Positions 17,699 through 29,203 of a stretch of 64,000 bases of DNA are shown piece after piece (within the stretch, counting starts at the first letter, position 1; each line of letters opens with the position of its first letter). This DNA comes from Caballeronia sp. SBC1. Its GTDB lineage: Bacteria; Pseudomonadota; Gammaproteobacteria; Burkholderiales; Burkholderiaceae. The notes beneath the pieces were generated by a model. The model did not search any database, had not been told where the DNA came from, and was given only the letters and a program-made list of their open reading frames with translations. Position numbers and translations under genes: made by a program. The stretch covers positions 1,922,001 through 1,986,000 of the forward strand of contig NZ_CP049157.1 of NCBI RefSeq assembly GCF_011493005.1, in the 5' to 3' direction.

Positions 17699-19753
17699 AT
17701 GACCGACAACGGCAACCCGCTGCTGCAGGACTGGCAAACGCCCTACCAACTGCCGCCCTTCCAGCAGATCCAGTCCGAACACTTCGCGCCCGCATTCGCG
17801 GTGCTCTTCGAGCAACATCTCGCGGAAATTGATGCCCTTGCTGGCAATCAGGCCGCGCCGACATTCGACAACACCGTGGCCGCGTTCGATGCGGCCGGCG
17901 CCACGCTTGATCGTGTGCGCCTGACCTTCGAAAACCTGTGCGCTTCCGAGTCGCCGGCCGCGTTGCAGGCGGTAGAGCGCGAGATGGCGCCGCTGCTGGC
18001 CGCACACGACAGCAAGGTCGCCATGCACGCCGGTTTCTTCGCGAGGCTCGACGCTGTCCGCGAGCAAGCAACCGTGCTGGATCTCAGCGAAGAGCAGCGG
18101 CGTTTGCTGCAACGCATGCATACGGATTTCGTCCGTACGGGCGCCACGCTGCAAGGGCCCGACCGGGAGCGTTTCGCGGCCATCGCCACGCGGCTCGCTG
18201 ATCTGCAAACGCAGTTCGCGCAAAACATACTCGCGGACGAATCCAGCTACCAGTTGCCGTTGACATCGGAAGCGGACCTGGCCGGATTGCCTGATTTCCT
18301 GCGCCAATCGGCACGCAGCGCCGCAAAGGACCGCGGTGTAGAGGGCTACGTGATCACGCTCTCGCGCTCGCTGATGCAGCCCTTTCTCACGTGGTCCACC
18401 TGCCGTGATCTGCGCGAGACGGCATGGCGCGCCTGGACTAGCCGTGGAGAAAACCCGGCACGCGATAACCGGCCGATCGCTCGCGACATCCTGATGCTGC
18501 GGCAAGAACAAGCACGTTTGCTCGGCTACGAGAACTTTGCCGATTACGCGCTTGCCGATCGCATGGCGGGCACAGCGTCAGCGGTCCATGCACTGCTTAG
18601 CCAGGTATGGGAGCCGGCGAAGGCCAGCGTTGAACAGGAGCGCCAGGCGCTGGCCGCGCAGGCGGCCGCGCTGGGTGAACCTACCGACATTGAACCGTGG
18701 GACTGGTACTACCTCGCCGAGAAGGTACGGGTTAGCCGCTACGCACTCGACGATGCGCAAGTGAAACCGTACTTCAGCCTGGACGCCATGCTTGCCGCCA
18801 TGTTCGATTGCGCGGAGCGCCTGTTCGGCGTGCAGTTCATGGAGCAAACCCACGAGAAGACCGGCGTGTCGCTGTATCACCCGGACGTGCGCCTTTGGGA
18901 GGTGCGCCGCGGAGCTGAACTGGTGGGCATTTTCCTTGGTGACAACTACTCCCGGCCCAATAAACAAGGCGGCGCGTGGATGCATGTTTATCGCAGGCAA
19001 AGGCGTAATGGCGGAAATGTGACGCCGATCGTGGTGAACAACAACAACTTCGCGCGCACCGACGATGGTCCGACGCTGCTGAGTTTCGATGACGTACGCA
19101 CGCTGTTTCATGAGTTCGGCCACGGCTTGCACGGCTTGCTGTCTGATGTGAACTACGGTCGTCTGTCGGGTACCAATGTCCCGCAAGACTATGTGGAACT
19201 TCCTTCGCAGTTGATGGAAAACTGGGCCACGGTAGCGGAAGTGCTCGCGAAGCACGCGCGTCACGTGACGACTGGCGAACCTATTCCGGCTGCGCTGATC
19301 GAACGCATCAGAGCTTCCCAGACTTTCAACCAGGGGTTTGAGACGGTCGCCTACACATCGTCAGCCTTGATCGATATGGCGTTGCATCAGCAGAGCGATC
19401 CTGCGGGCATCGACATCGCCCGGTTCGAGATAGCCGAGCGGGAGCGTCTGGGCGTACCGCGCGAGGTGGGTATGCGCCACCGGCTGCCGCACTTTGGCCA
19501 TATCTTCAGCGGCGGATATTATGCCGCGGGGTATTACGTCTACATGTGGGCAGAGGTCCTGGAAGCTGATGCGTTCGATGCCTTCGAAGAAGCCTGCGAC
19601 GCATTCGATCCCGCGCTAGCGGACAAGCTGCACCGGTACGTGTACAGCGCCGGTGACAGCCGCGAACAGGGTGCGGCGTTCCGCGCTTTTCGTGGCCGCG
19701 ATCCACGCGCCGAGCCAATGTTGCGCAAACGTGGATTGCTGCGAACTGAGTGA
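17699..19753 (+). CDS. M3-family oligopeptidase / peptidyl-dipeptidase
   Basis: A 684-residue zinc metallopeptidase of family M3 (oligopeptidase A / Dcp type). It cleaves short peptides in the cytoplasm. The zinc site HEFGHGLHG begins at residue 471 and the third ligand lies in the ELPSQLMENW segment. The long helical N-terminal region (DWQTPYQLPPFQQIQSEHFA) is typical, and length is normal. ATG 17699 is preferred to an upstream ATG at 17654 because the conserved sequence starts there and GGCGGA precedes it. No signal peptide. The substrate pool may include peptides brought in by the gsi-type importer at 23-29 kb (inference). Confidence 0.92.
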   Translation: MTDNGNPLLQDWQTPYQLPPFQQIQSEHFAPAFAVLFEQHLAEIDALAGNQAAPTFDNTVAAFDAAGATLDRVRLTFENLCASESPAALQAVEREMAPLLAAHDSKVAMHAGFFARLDAVREQATVLDLSEEQRRLLQRMHTDFVRTGATLQGPDRERFAAIATRLADLQTQFAQNILADESSYQLPLTSEADLAGLPDFLRQSARSAAKDRGVEGYVITLSRSLMQPFLTWSTCRDLRETAWRAWTSRGENPARDNRPIARDILMLRQEQARLLGYENFADYALADRMAGTASAVHALLSQVWEPAKASVEQERQALAAQAAALGEPTDIEPWDWYYLAEKVRVSRYALDDAQVKPYFSLDAMLAAMFDCAERLFGVQFMEQTHEKTGVSLYHPDVRLWEVRRGAELVGIFLGDNYSRPNKQGGAWMHVYRRQRRNGGNVTPIVVNNNNFARTDDGPTLLSFDDVRTLFHEFGHGLHGLLSDVNYGRLSGTNVPQDYVELPSQLMENWATVAEVLAKHARHVTTGEPIPAALIERIRASQTFNQGFETVAYTSSALIDMALHQQSDPAGIDIARFEIAERERLGVPREVGMRHRLPHFGHIFSGGYYAAGYYVYMWAEVLEADAFDAFEEACDAFDPALADKLHRYVYSAGDSREQGAAFRAFRGRDPRAEPMLRKRGLLRTE

Positions 19754-19929
19754 AGCGGTCTTTGCCAAGCTGCGCCTCAAGCTTCCGAGTTGCCACACCG
19801 AGGCAGGAGTTCCGGCATGCATCGCTTCGTGGGAAGTGGCGAACGTCACAGCGAACGTCACAGCAAGCGTAACTTCTGCCGGCATGACGGGGCGTCACGC
19901 TTGGCGGTAGCCGAATACAGGACTCGGAG

Positions 19930-20574
19930 ATGGCGAAGCCTTCCAGAACATCACTTTTTGCTGCGGCCGCCAGGTGGGATGCCGCCTCGGTCGCAGCGAA
20001 TCTGGCCTTGGCGCCGGAGCTTGTCAAGGTAACCGATCCCCAAGGACGTACGGCCCTCCACCGGGCTTGTGCAGTCAAGCCCGGCGGCAATCCTCAACTC
20101 GCCGAGCCGGACGGAATCAGGACCGTTACAACGCTTCTGGAGGCGGGTGCGGAGCTCGAACGGGAAGTCCCTATGAACGAGGACGAAGGCGATTTCCGCG
20201 CAACGCCCCTTTGGTATGCCGTCGCCCGGGGCGAAAACCTGCCGCTGGTCCGGTTCCTTTTGCAGCGTGGCGCAAACGCAAGCTATTCGCTTTGGGCGGC
20301 AGTATGGCGCGACGATGATCTTCTATGTCGCACCCTGCTGAACTCCAAACCGGAGCTTGATCTCAGGGCGCATGGTGAGACACCCATTTTCTATGCCGCC
20401 CGGCTTAAGCGGCTCAAGACACTGGATCTCCTGATCAAAGCGGGAGCGGACCCGTCAATAGCGGATTCCGCCGGCCGCGACGCGGTGGACATTGCGCGGG
20501 CAAGGCGCCTGCCCAAAGCAATCATTGACCGGCTGGAGCATCTGAAGAGCGGCATGCAGACCAGCCGTACGTGA
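19930..20574 (+). CDS. Ankyrin-repeat protein
   Basis: A 214-residue soluble protein made almost entirely of ankyrin repeats. Visible units include DPQGRTALHRACAVKPGG, FRATPLWYAVARGENLPLVR, HGETPIFYAARLKRLKTLDL and a terminal DSAGRDAVDIARARRLPK. Such repeats bind proteins; no catalytic domain or signal peptide is seen. It stands between the M3 peptidase and a PhzF-like gene with no overlap, so no operon partner is implied. The start ATG 19930 follows GGAG. Confidence 0.85.
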   Translation: MAKPSRTSLFAAAARWDAASVAANLALAPELVKVTDPQGRTALHRACAVKPGGNPQLAEPDGIRTVTTLLEAGAELEREVPMNEDEGDFRATPLWYAVARGENLPLVRFLLQRGANASYSLWAAVWRDDDLLCRTLLNSKPELDLRAHGETPIFYAARLKRLKTLDLLIKAGADPSIADSAGRDAVDIARARRLPKAIIDRLEHLKSGMQTSRT

Positions 20575-20697
20575 GCGCATTGAATCAGAGCGACTGGCCC
20601 GATCCATCCTCGCCCATCTGTATAGGGCGCCTTGACGGTTCATCACGCAATAATGGCGGTTCGTCGTTGGTGAGCTTAATGAACCCTGGAGGCACTC

Positions 20698-21612
20698 ATG
20701 AACCGTCGCTATGTCACGGCAGATGTATTCACGGACGAAAAATTCAAAGGCAATCCGGTCGCTGTCGTGTTGGACGCAGAAGGTTTGTCGACGAGCCAGA
20801 TGCAGGCGATTACTGTCGAATTTGGTTATAGCGAAACTACATTTGTATTGCCACCCCGCGATCCCGCCAACACGGCCTGGGTAAGAATTTTTACGCCGAG
20901 CCGTGAAATTCCTTTCGCCGGACATCCGAACATTGGTACGGCGTTTGTACTGGCTGCGCGGGCGGCATCGGGTCAGACGCCTCTGCGAGATCAACTCGTG
21001 TTTGAGGAAGCCGCGGGCCTCGTTCCTGTCACGCAACTGAAAGAGGACGGGAAGCTGGTCGGAGCGGAACTCATTGCGCCAGAGCCGTTAGTCCGGCTGT
21101 CGCAAGTGCCGCAAGACCGCGTGGCCGCTTGTCTTTCCCTGGATCCCGCCGATATCCTGGTCGACGCTCACCCACCACAGGTCGCCTCGGTCGGCCTCCC
21201 ATTCGTCGTTGTTGAACTTGCGTCCCGGGATGCGCTCCGCCGGTGTACACCGAACCTCATCGCTTATAAAGGCTTGCTGCCCATTGACGGCGCTGTGTCT
21301 ATCTACGCCTATACACGCGATGCAGGCCGGGACGCGACTAACGCGGACTGCGATCTGCAAGCCCGCATGTTCACGCCCCGCATGACAGAAGACCCGGCGA
21401 CCGGGAGCGCAACCGGAGCCATGGCCGCACTGGTCGCCCAGGTCCGCGGGCAGTCGGATCTGGTGCTGCGCGTGGGTCAAGGCGTAGACATGGGGCGGCC
21501 GAGCGTCTTGATCGCCAGCGTGGATACTGACAACGGCAAGTCAAGGGTTCGCATTGGCGGTAAATGTGTCAGCGTGATGGAAGGATCGTTTTGGCTCGCG
21601 TCTTCTGACTAG
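20698..21612 (+). CDS. PhzF-family isomerase/epimerase (second copy in window)
   Basis: A 304-residue PhzF-like protein. The catalytic Glu is E46 in GYSETTFV, followed by [19 protein letters not shown] and, near the C-terminus, [12 protein letters not shown]. Start ATG 20698 has CTGGAGGCACTC before it. It shares only fold-level motifs with the copy at 3874 and differs in loops (FAGHPN versus MCGHATLG), so it is not a recent duplicate. It converges on the gsi-type operon from the other strand. Substrate unknown. Confidence 0.88.
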   Translation: MNRRYVTADVFTDEKFKGNPVAVVLDAEGLSTSQMQAITVEFGYSETTFVLPPRDPANTAWVRIFTPSREIPFAGHPNIGTAFVLAARAASGQTPLRDQLVFEEAAGLVPVTQLKEDGKLVGAELIAPEPLVRLSQVPQDRVAACLSLDPADILVDAHPPQVASVGLPFVVVELASRDALRRCTPNLIAYKGLLPIDGAVSIYAYTRDAGRDATNADCDLQARMFTPRMTEDPATGSATGAMAALVAQVRGQSDLVLRVGQGVDMGRPSVLIASVDTDNGKSRVRIGGKCVSVMEGSFWLASSD

Positions 21613-21694
21613 ACGGACGCGTCGGCGAGGCTTGAGGCTGGCAGTCAATTCGACATGGAACGTTCTGCAATGCACGGCGCAAGCCTCCGCCCCC

Positions 21695-22528
21695 TCACCG
21701 CAGCATGAACGACATCGCCGACAAGCAGTTCAACATACGCACCACATGTTCGACGGACGCTGCGTTAAAGCGCAGCGTCACACCATCCACTCGCGTCAGC
21801 GACGGCCACTGACAAAACAGATCGGCAAGCGCAGTAGTCTGCACACGCAGTTCGCATTCAACGGGTGCGGATGACACGCGCGCGGCATCTCGAATCGTGC
21901 CCTCCACCACATGACGCTCAACAACCGCGCGCGCCGCGCGCTCGATCGCCATGCACGCGCTTTCCGGCGTCTGTGTCACGCCACTCGCGTGACCGGTCGC
22001 GTTCTTGGTAACGACGAAGCTGGCATCCGGGAATTGTGCTCGCGTTTCCTCGGCGAAAACATCGTCGCCTGAAAGCAGCACGACATGCGCACCGTATTGC
22101 GCAGCCAGTGCGCCATACAACCCTGCTTCACCGGTCTCCACGCCGTTCAACAACACCCGCGCAAACGCGAAGCTATTAACGGTGTGGGCCAGAATGCCGC
22201 GGCTCTGCGACATCGCGTGGTATCCGATCATGAATACGAGTTCGGCTCCGTATTCCAGCCCCGCCATCATGCCGAGTGTCCGGGGTTTTCCGAGCACGAC
22301 TTGCGCGCGGGTATCGAGCAGATCCGGCAGCAAGTTGCGGAATCCGCCGTGCGAATCGTTGACCCAGACCCGGGTTGCGCCGCCCGTAAATGCTCCTTGT
22401 ATCGCGGCATTTGCCTCAAGCGTCATCCAGCGTCGAGCGCGTTCATATTCGCCATTGCCCGCACGCGTTTGCTCGGGATTAAACACACCCGCGATGCCTT
22501 CTATATCGACTGAAATCAGGACGTTCAT
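21695..22528 (-). CDS. dppA: M55 D-aminopeptidase (DppA-like)
   Basis: A 277-residue zinc D-aminopeptidase of family M55, releasing N-terminal D-amino acids from short peptides. The residues known for Bacillus DppA are in register: D8 and E10 (SVDIEGIAG), H60 (WVNDSHGG), H104 (IGYHAMSQ), the nucleophile-position H115 (ILAHT), and a Glu at about 134. ATG at 22526-22528 is used; the longer frame upstream overlaps the preceding gene and has no conserved content. It is the last gene of the gsi-type operon, 19 bases after the P1 peptidase. Confidence 0.92.
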   Translation of the reverse strand: MNVLISVDIEGIAGVFNPEQTRAGNGEYERARRWMTLEANAAIQGAFTGGATRVWVNDSHGGFRNLLPDLLDTRAQVVLGKPRTLGMMAGLEYGAELVFMIGYHAMSQSRGILAHTVNSFAFARVLLNGVETGEAGLYGALAAQYGAHVVLLSGDDVFAEETRAQFPDASFVVTKNATGHASGVTQTPESACMAIERAARAVVERHVVEGTIRDAARVSSAPVECELRVQTTALADLFCQWPSLTRVDGVTLRFNAASVEHVVRMLNCLSAMSFMLR

Positions 22529-22547
22529 GGGGAAGATAAAGGCCAGG

Positions 22548-23618
22548 TCAGGTGAGCAGCCGCGCGATATCCGGCGCCGCGTCGAGTAATGAAAGACGTC
22601 GATGGCCATCGCGGCCCGACAGCGAGGTAGCGCTCCAGAGCGCGTCGACAATAGCTTGTTCGACGCTATCCGCACAGGCCTGGAAGAGCGGGTCGAGGCG
22701 GGCATCGGCGAGGATGGGAGGCGGAGTAATGAGGCTGGCGTCGTGGGGCACCGTGTAGGCCGTCGAGAAGGCCAATGCGATATCTCCGCTGCCGTGTCCG
22801 TAGACTGAACCGGTCCGCGCCAGACTGGCTGCGGCGCGCATGGATAAGCGTTTCAGTTGGCGTGCGTCGAGCGCAGCGTCCACGGCAATGATCATGATGA
22901 TCGAGCCCTGCTCAGGTTTGGTAGCAGTAGCATGGGCGTTGCGCTCCGCCAGTATCCGGCCGATGGGTTTGCCTGCGAGCGTGAGCATAGGCAGTCGGCC
23001 GAAGTTAGCGAGCACCAAAGCACCCACGGTGACCGTCTTCCCCGCGACAGATACCACGCGCGAAGCCGTGCCTATGCCCCCCTTCAGGTCGAAGCACGAC
23101 ATGCCGCGCCCCGCACCCACCGAGCCGCTGGCTACCTCGATGCTTGCCGCGTCGCTCGCTCGCAGGTAGTGTTCGCCTCTGACCGCCAGCGCCTGGATAT
23201 CGTTCAGGTAACCGTCGTTGCATTCAAACACGAGCGGATTCACCGTCGGCCATTCGCGTCCGACTTGCGGATTGGCACGGATCGTTGCGCGAATCTGCGC
23301 CTCAGCGACCGCCCCGACACCAAACGTATTGGTCAACGCGATCGGCGTCTCCAGCACGCCGAGTTCGTCAACCTGCATGAGACCGATGCTCTTGCCGAAG
23401 CCGTTGATCACGGTTACGGCAGCCGGCACCTTGCTGCGAAATGGATCGCCCCCGGGATCGCCTCCATGCGGATGAATGACCGTCACACCGGTTTGAACCG
23501 GTCCGTCGTCCAGCGTGAAATGGCCGACCGTCACGCCCGCTACATCGGCGATAGTCCCAAGCGGCCCGCTCGGCAACGCGCCAATAGCGGGCTTGAGGGG
23601 CAAATGCGTGTCGCTCAT
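22548..23618 (-). CDS. P1-family (S58, DmpA-like) aminopeptidase
   Basis: A 356-residue N-terminal-nucleophile peptidase of the DmpA/BapA group, which removes L- or D-amino acids (or beta-peptidyl residues) after self-cleavage. The autoprocessing site is G238-S239 in [14 protein letters not shown]. The family's start [14 protein letters not shown] and the late [11 protein letters not shown] motif are present. Its start overlaps the permease stop by four bases. With the neighbouring M55 peptidase it suggests the importer brings in peptides with D- or modified residues (inference). Confidence 0.92.
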   Translation of the reverse strand: MSDTHLPLKPAIGALPSGPLGTIADVAGVTVGHFTLDDGPVQTGVTVIHPHGGDPGGDPFRSKVPAAVTVINGFGKSIGLMQVDELGVLETPIALTNTFGVGAVAEAQIRATIRANPQVGREWPTVNPLVFECNDGYLNDIQALAVRGEHYLRASDAASIEVASGSVGAGRGMSCFDLKGGIGTASRVVSVAGKTVTVGALVLANFGRLPMLTLAGKPIGRILAERNAHATATKPEQGSIIMIIAVDAALDARQLKRLSMRAAASLARTGSVYGHGSGDIALAFSTAYTVPHDASLITPPPILADARLDPLFQACADSVEQAIVDALWSATSLSGRDGHRRLSLLDAAPDIARLLT

Positions 23619-24523
23619 GGCCGGTCGAGCTTCGGATCGAGCGCGTCGCGCAAACCGTCGCCGAGCAGGTTGAACGCCAGCACGGTCACGAAAATGGCAA
23701 GACTCGGAAACAACGCGATATGCGGTGCCGTCACCATGTCTGCGCGCGCCTCGTTAAGCATGGCGCCCCACTCCGGCGTAGGCGGTTGTGCGCCAAGACC
23801 GAGGAACGACAGGCTCGCCGCGGTAATGATCGAGGTACCAATACGCATCGTGAAGTACACCACTACGGACGATATGGTCCCCGGCAGGATATGCCGCATG
23901 ATGATGGTCCAGTCCGACGCGCCTATGCTTCGAGCCGCCTCAATATACGTCAGCCGCTTGAGCATCAGCGTATTGCCGCGCACGAGCCGTGCAAACGCCG
24001 GAATGCTGAAGATGGACACCGCGCAGATCACGTTGACCATGCCGTTGCCGAGAATGGCGACCACGCCGATCGCAAGCAGGATGCCCGGGAATGCGAACAG
24101 GACGTCTGCCACGCGCATGGTGATGCGATCCCACCAGCCTTCGTAGTAACCGGCAAGCAGACCGAAGAAAGTGCCGATCGCAGCGCCAATGGCAACCGAC
24201 AGGAAACCCGCAGCAAGCGAGATGCGAGCGCCCGAAAGAATCCGGCTGAAGATGTCCCGACCCAATGAATCGACGCCAAACCAATGCGCCATGGATGGCG
24301 CTGCGTTCAGCGCGTCGTAGTCGAAATAGTTCTCCGGATCGTACGGAACAATGTGCGGCGCCACGATCGCGACCACCACGAGCAGCAGCACCACGACGCC
24401 CGCTGCGAGCGCTACGTGTTGCTTGCGGAACTTGCGCCAGAACTCGCCCCAGGGCGTGCGGATCGCGCTGTCTGCCTGTGTTTCGGGCGCCACGATATTT
24501 ACCTTGCTGCTTGTCGTGCTCAT
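23615..24523 (-). CDS. gsiD: Peptide/glutathione ABC transporter permease (GsiD-type)
   Basis: A 302-residue DppC/GsiD permease. The N-terminal cytoplasmic segment is followed by a first membrane helix ([20 protein letters not shown]) and the [23 protein letters not shown] periplasmic signature. The EAA loop is [21 protein letters not shown]. The ATG at 24521-24523 is preferred; the longer frame reads into the gsiC-type gene. The spacer to the preceding permease is 7 bases. Confidence 0.93.
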   Translation of the reverse strand: MSTTSSKVNIVAPETQADSAIRTPWGEFWRKFRKQHVALAAGVVVLLLVVVAIVAPHIVPYDPENYFDYDALNAAPSMAHWFGVDSLGRDIFSRILSGARISLAAGFLSVAIGAAIGTFFGLLAGYYEGWWDRITMRVADVLFAFPGILLAIGVVAILGNGMVNVICAVSIFSIPAFARLVRGNTLMLKRLTYIEAARSIGASDWTIIMRHILPGTISSVVVYFTMRIGTSIITAASLSFLGLGAQPPTPEWGAMLNEARADMVTAPHIALFPSLAIFVTVLAFNLLGDGLRDALDPKLDRP

Positions 24524-24530
24524 GCGGACC

Positions 24531-25451
24531 TCACTTGAAACGGATAGTCGGATTGATGACGGCATACAGCACGTCGACAACCAGATTGATGACAATGAAC
24601 TCAAGCGAAAACAACAGCACTTCTGCCTGGATCACCGGATAGTCGCGCATGGAAACGGCATCGATCAGCAGGCGCCCGAGTCCCGGCCAGTTGAACACGA
24701 CCTCGACCACAATGGAGCCGCCTAGCAGGAAGCCGAACTGGAGCCCCATCATGGTGACGACTGGAATCATCGCGTTGCGCAGGCTGTGCTTTACGATCAC
24801 CAGCCACTCCGGCACGCCCTTGGCGCGCGCGGTGCGCACGAAGTCCTCGTGCATCACTTCGACGAACGACGCACGCGTGAAGCGCGCCATGACCGCGGCA
24901 ACCGCTGCGCCAAGCGTCAGCGAAGGCAGCACGTAGCTTTTCCATGAGCCATCGCCGACTACCGGTAGCCAGCCCAGTTGTACCGAAAAGATTTCCATCA
25001 GCAGCATGCCGAGTGCAAACGCGGGGAATGAAATACCCGATACCGCCAGCGTCATGCCGAGGCGGTCCGGCCATCGATTACGCCATACCGCCGACGTTAT
25101 CCCCACCGCCATCCCAAAGACTACCGCCCACACCATGCTCACCAACGTCAGCAGCAAGGTCGGCATGAAGCGTTCACCGATCTCGGCGCTGACGGGCCGT
25201 TTGCTGCGTGTCGAGACGCCGAAGTCGCCGTGCGCAATGCGCCAGAAAAAGTGCACGAATTGCTGCGGCAGCGGTTTGTCGAGACCGAGGTCGCTGCGTA
25301 CCAGAGCGACAGTGGCCTCGTCGGCTTCGGGACCGGCGGCAAGACGCGCCGGGTCCCCCGGCAACAGATGCACGAACAGGAAGACCAGCACGGCGACGAT
25401 AAAAAGCGTCGGCAGCAGGCCCAGGAGACGTTTGACGAGAAAGTTCAGCAT
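24531..25451 (-). CDS. gsiC: Peptide/glutathione ABC transporter permease (GsiC-type)
   Basis: A 306-residue DppB/GsiC permease. It begins [20 protein letters not shown] with the typical first helix, followed by [15 protein letters not shown] and the EAA loop [26 protein letters not shown] at 25449-25451 is the usual family start; the longer frame upstream has no support. It pairs with the following permease. A stem-loop separates it from the binding-protein gene. Confidence 0.93.
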   Translation of the reverse strand: MLNFLVKRLLGLLPTLFIVAVLVFLFVHLLPGDPARLAAGPEADEATVALVRSDLGLDKPLPQQFVHFFWRIAHGDFGVSTRSKRPVSAEIGERFMPTLLLTLVSMVWAVVFGMAVGITSAVWRNRWPDRLGMTLAVSGISFPAFALGMLLMEIFSVQLGWLPVVGDGSWKSYVLPSLTLGAAVAAVMARFTRASFVEVMHEDFVRTARAKGVPEWLVIVKHSLRNAMIPVVTMMGLQFGFLLGGSIVVEVVFNWPGLGRLLIDAVSMRDYPVIQAEVLLFSLEFIVINLVVDVLYAVINPTIRFK

Positions 25452-25533
25452 GAAGGCGATCCGGCTGTCATGCAGCCGCCGTGGCCCGACGTTCCCGGCC
25501 ACAGCACACAACAGCAAAAGAGACTAGGAAGCC

Positions 25534-25554
25534 GTCCGGCATGACGAGCCGGAC
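25534..25554 (-). promoter_or_regulatory. Intercistronic stem-loop between gsiB and gsiC
   Basis: GTCCGGC and GCCGGAC pair perfectly around ATGACGA, 14 bases after the binding-protein stop. No T-run follows. Such hairpins commonly protect the upstream mRNA and keep binding protein levels above permease levels. Confidence 0.6.
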
Positions 25555-25567
25555 AACGAGATAAACC

Positions 25568-27130
25568 CTACTTGATAGCGATCTCATCGAAGTTGAACGA
25601 ACCGTCCGGCGCCACATAGGCACCCGACAGACGTTTGCTGCGCGCATAGAGCAGCTTCTCCTGAGCCAGAAAAATCCACGGCGCGTCGGCCCAGATGCGC
25701 TTTTGCGCGTCTGTGTAGAGCGCTGTCTTCTGCGCGCGGTCGGTGGTCTCGAGCGCCTTCGACAAATCGGCGTCGACAGTATCGTTCTTGTAGTAAGCGG
25801 TGTTCGCGAGCTTCGGCGGGGTTGACGCCGAGGCCAGCAGAGGCGAGATCGCCCAGTCCGCTTCACCCGTCGACGAGGACCAGCCGATGTAATACATCCT
25901 GACGGGCGCGGTTGCCGGGTCCGGTGCGCTCTCGACCTTCGCCACGCGCTGCCCCGCTTCGAGCGCTTCCACTTGCACCTTCACGCCGACCTGCGCGAGT
26001 TGCTGCTGCACGAATTGAATGACCTTTTGCGAGGTCGAATTGTTATACGCCGACCAGAGGGTCGACTCGAAACCGTTCGGATAACCGGCCTCTTTCAGCA
26101 GGGCGCGCGCTCGGGCCGGATCGTACGGCCAAGGCCCGGTTTTCATTGCGTAGTCCACGCCCTGGGGCACGACACCGTCGGCTGGCGTGGCGTACCCTGA
26201 GAACGCCACCTTCGTGAGCGCGTCCTTGTTCACTGCATAGTTCAGCGCTTCGCGGACCTTCGGGTTATCGAACGGTTTCTTCGTCACGTTCAGGCTGATA
26301 TAACGCACGATGATCGACGGCCCGGCAAACAAGTCGACCTTTGGATCGGCCTTGAGCATGGCAGCCTGTTCATACGGCACCTGAAAGGCGAAGTCAGCCT
26401 CGCCGGTGCGCATCAGCGCGGAACGCGTGTTGTTGTCGACAACAGGCTTCCAGTCAATAGCATCAATCTTCGGATACCCCGTCTTCCAATAGCCGGCGAA
26501 CTTCTTCACCGTCAGGTCGCCCGCCGGGTCCCACTTCACGAATTCGAATGGGCCCGTGCCGACCGGATGAAAGCCAATGTCCTTGCCCCACTTCGTCATC
26601 GCAGCGGGCGAGATCATTACCGCCGACGGATGTGCGAGCACGTTGATGAACGCGGAGAACGGCGTCTTGAGCGTGACCTTGACTGTGTACGGATCAACCA
26701 CTTCGGTTTTCTCGATGCGGTTGAACATGTTGTAGCGCTTGAGCTTGTTCGCCGGGTCGGTCACCCGGTCAAAGTTGGCCTTCACTGCCGCAGCGTTGAA
26801 GTCGGTGCCATCCTGGAACTTGACGCCCTGGCGCAACTTGAACGTGTAGACGCGTGCATCGGGGCTCGCTTCGTAGCTGGTTGCCAGCACGTTCACGAGC
26901 TTCATGTCTTTGTCGAAACCGAACAGGCCTTGGTAGAACGACTTCGCGGCAGCTTGCGAGAGCGTGTCGTTGGCGTCATAGGGATCGAGGGTCGTAAAGG
27001 TCGATGCAACGGCCATCACGGCGGTTTGTCCGGCGTGCGCCGTACCGCTCGCGAGCATGGCGAAAACTACCGCGCCGCCGGCCAGCAGCGCGCGCAAACG
27101 AAACGGAGAAGACAGGACAAGCGAGGTCAT
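25568..27130 (-). CDS. gsiB: Peptide/glutathione ABC transporter binding protein (GsiB-type)
   Basis: A 520-residue family 5 solute-binding protein. The signal peptide ends GTAHA around residue 33. The mature protein has [20 protein letters not shown], typical of Gsi[21 protein letters not shown], and [17 protein letters not shown] at 27128-27130 is used; the longer frame adds sequence ahead of the signal peptide. It is the periplasmic receptor for the importer encoded around it. Glutathione is the E. coli Gsi ligand; here other di- or tripeptides are equally possible. Confidence 0.92.
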   Translation of the reverse strand: MTSLVLSSPFRLRALLAGGAVVFAMLASGTAHAGQTAVMAVASTFTTLDPYDANDTLSQAAAKSFYQGLFGFDKDMKLVNVLATSYEASPDARVYTFKLRQGVKFQDGTDFNAAAVKANFDRVTDPANKLKRYNMFNRIEKTEVVDPYTVKVTLKTPFSAFINVLAHPSAVMISPAAMTKWGKDIGFHPVGTGPFEFVKWDPAGDLTVKKFAGYWKTGYPKIDAIDWKPVVDNNTRSALMRTGEADFAFQVPYEQAAMLKADPKVDLFAGPSIIVRYISLNVTKKPFDNPKVREALNYAVNKDALTKVAFSGYATPADGVVPQGVDYAMKTGPWPYDPARARALLKEAGYPNGFESTLWSAYNNSTSQKVIQFVQQQLAQVGVKVQVEALEAGQRVAKVESAPDPATAPVRMYYIGWSSSTGEADWAISPLLASASTPPKLANTAYYKNDTVDADLSKALETTDRAQKTALYTDAQKRIWADAPWIFLAQEKLLYARSKRLSGAYVAPDGSFNFDEIAIK

Positions 27131-27217
27131 AAGGGTGGGCTCCAGGCAGCTTGGTAATAAAAACAGGTAAGCAAGGTTGCGATGAAAAACGTCCGGCGCT
27201 TGAGTGATCACAAACGA

Positions 27218-29131
27218 TCAGTACGCACCGCCAATTCGATGTCCGGCAACAAAATGGTCCGGACCGACCATGACGAGCGGGGCGAACACCGGCTCGTCGT
27301 GAAGCGCGCGAATCGGGCTTGGCATTTCATCGACAGCAAGCACGCGCTTCGCGTGGCGCCGCGCCGGATCGGCAACCGGCACCGCGCCCATGAGTTTTTT
27401 CGTATAGGCGTGCTGCGGCGCTTCGAACACCGCGCGGCGCGGCCCGATCTCGACGATCTGCCCGAGATACATCACCGCCACGCGATGGCTGACCCGCTCG
27501 ACCACCGCCATGTCATGCGAAATGAACAGATAAGCGACGCCAAGTTCACGCTGCAGATCGAGCATCAGGTTCACGATCTGCGCCTGCACGGACACATCAA
27601 GCGCTGACACGGATTCATCGGCGACGACTACTTTCGGATTCAATGCGAGCGCACGGGCAATGGCTATGCGCTGTCGTTGTCCGCCAGAAAATTCGTGCGG
27701 ATAACGGCGCGCCGCTTCGGCCGGCAGGCCCACCTTGTCGAGCAGCCATGCAACCCGCGCCTGTGCTTCGGCGCCTTGCGATACGCCGTGTACGAGCAGA
27801 GGCTCCATGATCGAGAAGCCAACCGTCAGGCGCGGGTTCAAGGACGAGAACGGGTCCTGGAAAATAAACTGGATGTCGCGGCGCAACGCCTGCAACGCGG
27901 GTCCGGTCAGTGAGCTGATCTCGTTGCCGTTGAACTCGATCGAACCGCTCTGGCTTTCCACGAGCCTCAGCAACGAGCGGCCCGTGGTGGATTTGCCGCA
28001 GCCCGATTCGCCCACCAGCGCAAGCGTTTCGCCGGGACGCAGGTCGAAGCTCACGCGTTCAACCGCGTGCACGCGGCCTGTCACGCGGCCGAACAGACCG
28101 GTCCTGACCGGGAAGCGCGTGACCAGATCACGCACCCGGAGGATCGGCGGCGTGGCATCGGCAATAGCCGGCTGTGGTTCATACGCGACCGCTGGCGCCG
28201 GAACCAGTGTTTCATCGGCACCGGCCTGTTCCACGGTGAGAATCGGAAACTTGGCCGGCGAGTGAGTGCCGGACATCGCGCCAAGACGCGGAACCGCGGC
28301 CAGCAACGCTTTCGTGTAGGGATGCGAAGGTTTGGCAAACAGCGCTCCGGATTCGCCCTCCTCTACCTTCTCACCGTGATACATCACCAGCACGCGGTCA
28401 GCCACTTCAGCGACTACACCCATGTCATGCGTGATAAAGATCACGCCCATGTTCATCTCGTCCTGCAAGCCACGGATCAGTTGCAGGATCTGCGCCTGGA
28501 TCGTGACGTCGAGCGCGGTGGTCGGTTCATCGGCGATCAGCAGCGCGGGCTTGCATGAGAGCGCCATTGCAATCATCACGCGTTGGCGCATGCCGCCGGA
28601 CAACTGATGCGGAAACCGCGCTGCCACGCGGCGCGCTTCGGGAATACGCACGAGTTCAAGCAAACGCAAGGTTTCCGCGCGGGCAGCGCTGCGGCTCTTG
28701 TGCTGATGCAACTCGATCGCTTCGCCGATCTGATCGCCCACGGTGAACACCGGGTTAAGCGATGTCATGGGCTCCTGGAAGATCATCGCGATGTCTGCAC
28801 CGCGTATTGAACGCATCGTGCCGGACGAAGCGCGCGCGAGATCGAGTACGTGGCCGTCACGCCGCCGGAACGCAATGGAGCCGCTGGAAATGCGGCCGCC
28901 GCCATGCTCGATCAGGCGCATCAGTGCGAGCGAAGTCACCGACTTGCCCGACCCCGATTCACCGACAATCGCGAGTGTCTCGCCGCGATCGACCGTCAGC
29001 GACAGGTTGCGCACCGCGTTAAAAGCCTTGTCGCCCTGGCGGAACGCGATCGAAAGATCGTCGACGGCAAGCACGCGTTGCGGCGGCAAGGTGTCCAGAC
29101 GTGGTTGTGCAATGTGCGGTGAAATCGGCAC
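27218..29131 (-). CDS. gsiA: Peptide/glutathione ABC transporter dual ATPase (GsiA-type)
   Basis: A 637-residue protein with two ABC ATPase domains in tandem, as in GsiA, rather than separate DppD/DppF proteins. Walker A of domain 1 is GESGSGKS at residues 57-64, with LSGGMRQR and [12 protein letters not shown] after it. Domain 2 starts near 345 and has [16 protein letters not shown] and [11 protein letters not shown]. It energises the two permeases downstream. The gene lies between the isoaspartyl peptidase and the binding-protein gene, all on one strand with short spacers. Confidence 0.95.
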   Translation of the reverse strand: MPISPHIAQPRLDTLPPQRVLAVDDLSIAFRQGDKAFNAVRNLSLTVDRGETLAIVGESGSGKSVTSLALMRLIEHGGGRISSGSIAFRRRDGHVLDLARASSGTMRSIRGADIAMIFQEPMTSLNPVFTVGDQIGEAIELHQHKSRSAARAETLRLLELVRIPEARRVAARFPHQLSGGMRQRVMIAMALSCKPALLIADEPTTALDVTIQAQILQLIRGLQDEMNMGVIFITHDMGVVAEVADRVLVMYHGEKVEEGESGALFAKPSHPYTKALLAAVPRLGAMSGTHSPAKFPILTVEQAGADETLVPAPAVAYEPQPAIADATPPILRVRDLVTRFPVRTGLFGRVTGRVHAVERVSFDLRPGETLALVGESGCGKSTTGRSLLRLVESQSGSIEFNGNEISSLTGPALQALRRDIQFIFQDPFSSLNPRLTVGFSIMEPLLVHGVSQGAEAQARVAWLLDKVGLPAEAARRYPHEFSGGQRQRIAIARALALNPKVVVADESVSALDVSVQAQIVNLMLDLQRELGVAYLFISHDMAVVERVSHRVAVMYLGQIVEIGPRRAVFEAPQHAYTKKLMGAVPVADPARRHAKRVLAVDEMPSPIRALHDEPVFAPLVMVGPDHFVAGHRIGGAY

Positions 29132-29203
29132 GATGTTTTCCTCAGGAGGTGAACGCGGCCCGGGCGATGATTCGCGCAGTGCCGAGCAGCAAAAGAACGA
29201 ACG

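Noticed and set aside
22857-24146. Long plus-strand open frame (429 codons) over the P1 peptidase and permease genes
   Set aside because: It is the high-GC antisense shadow of two well-supported minus-strand genes and has an Arg/His-rich composition without domains.
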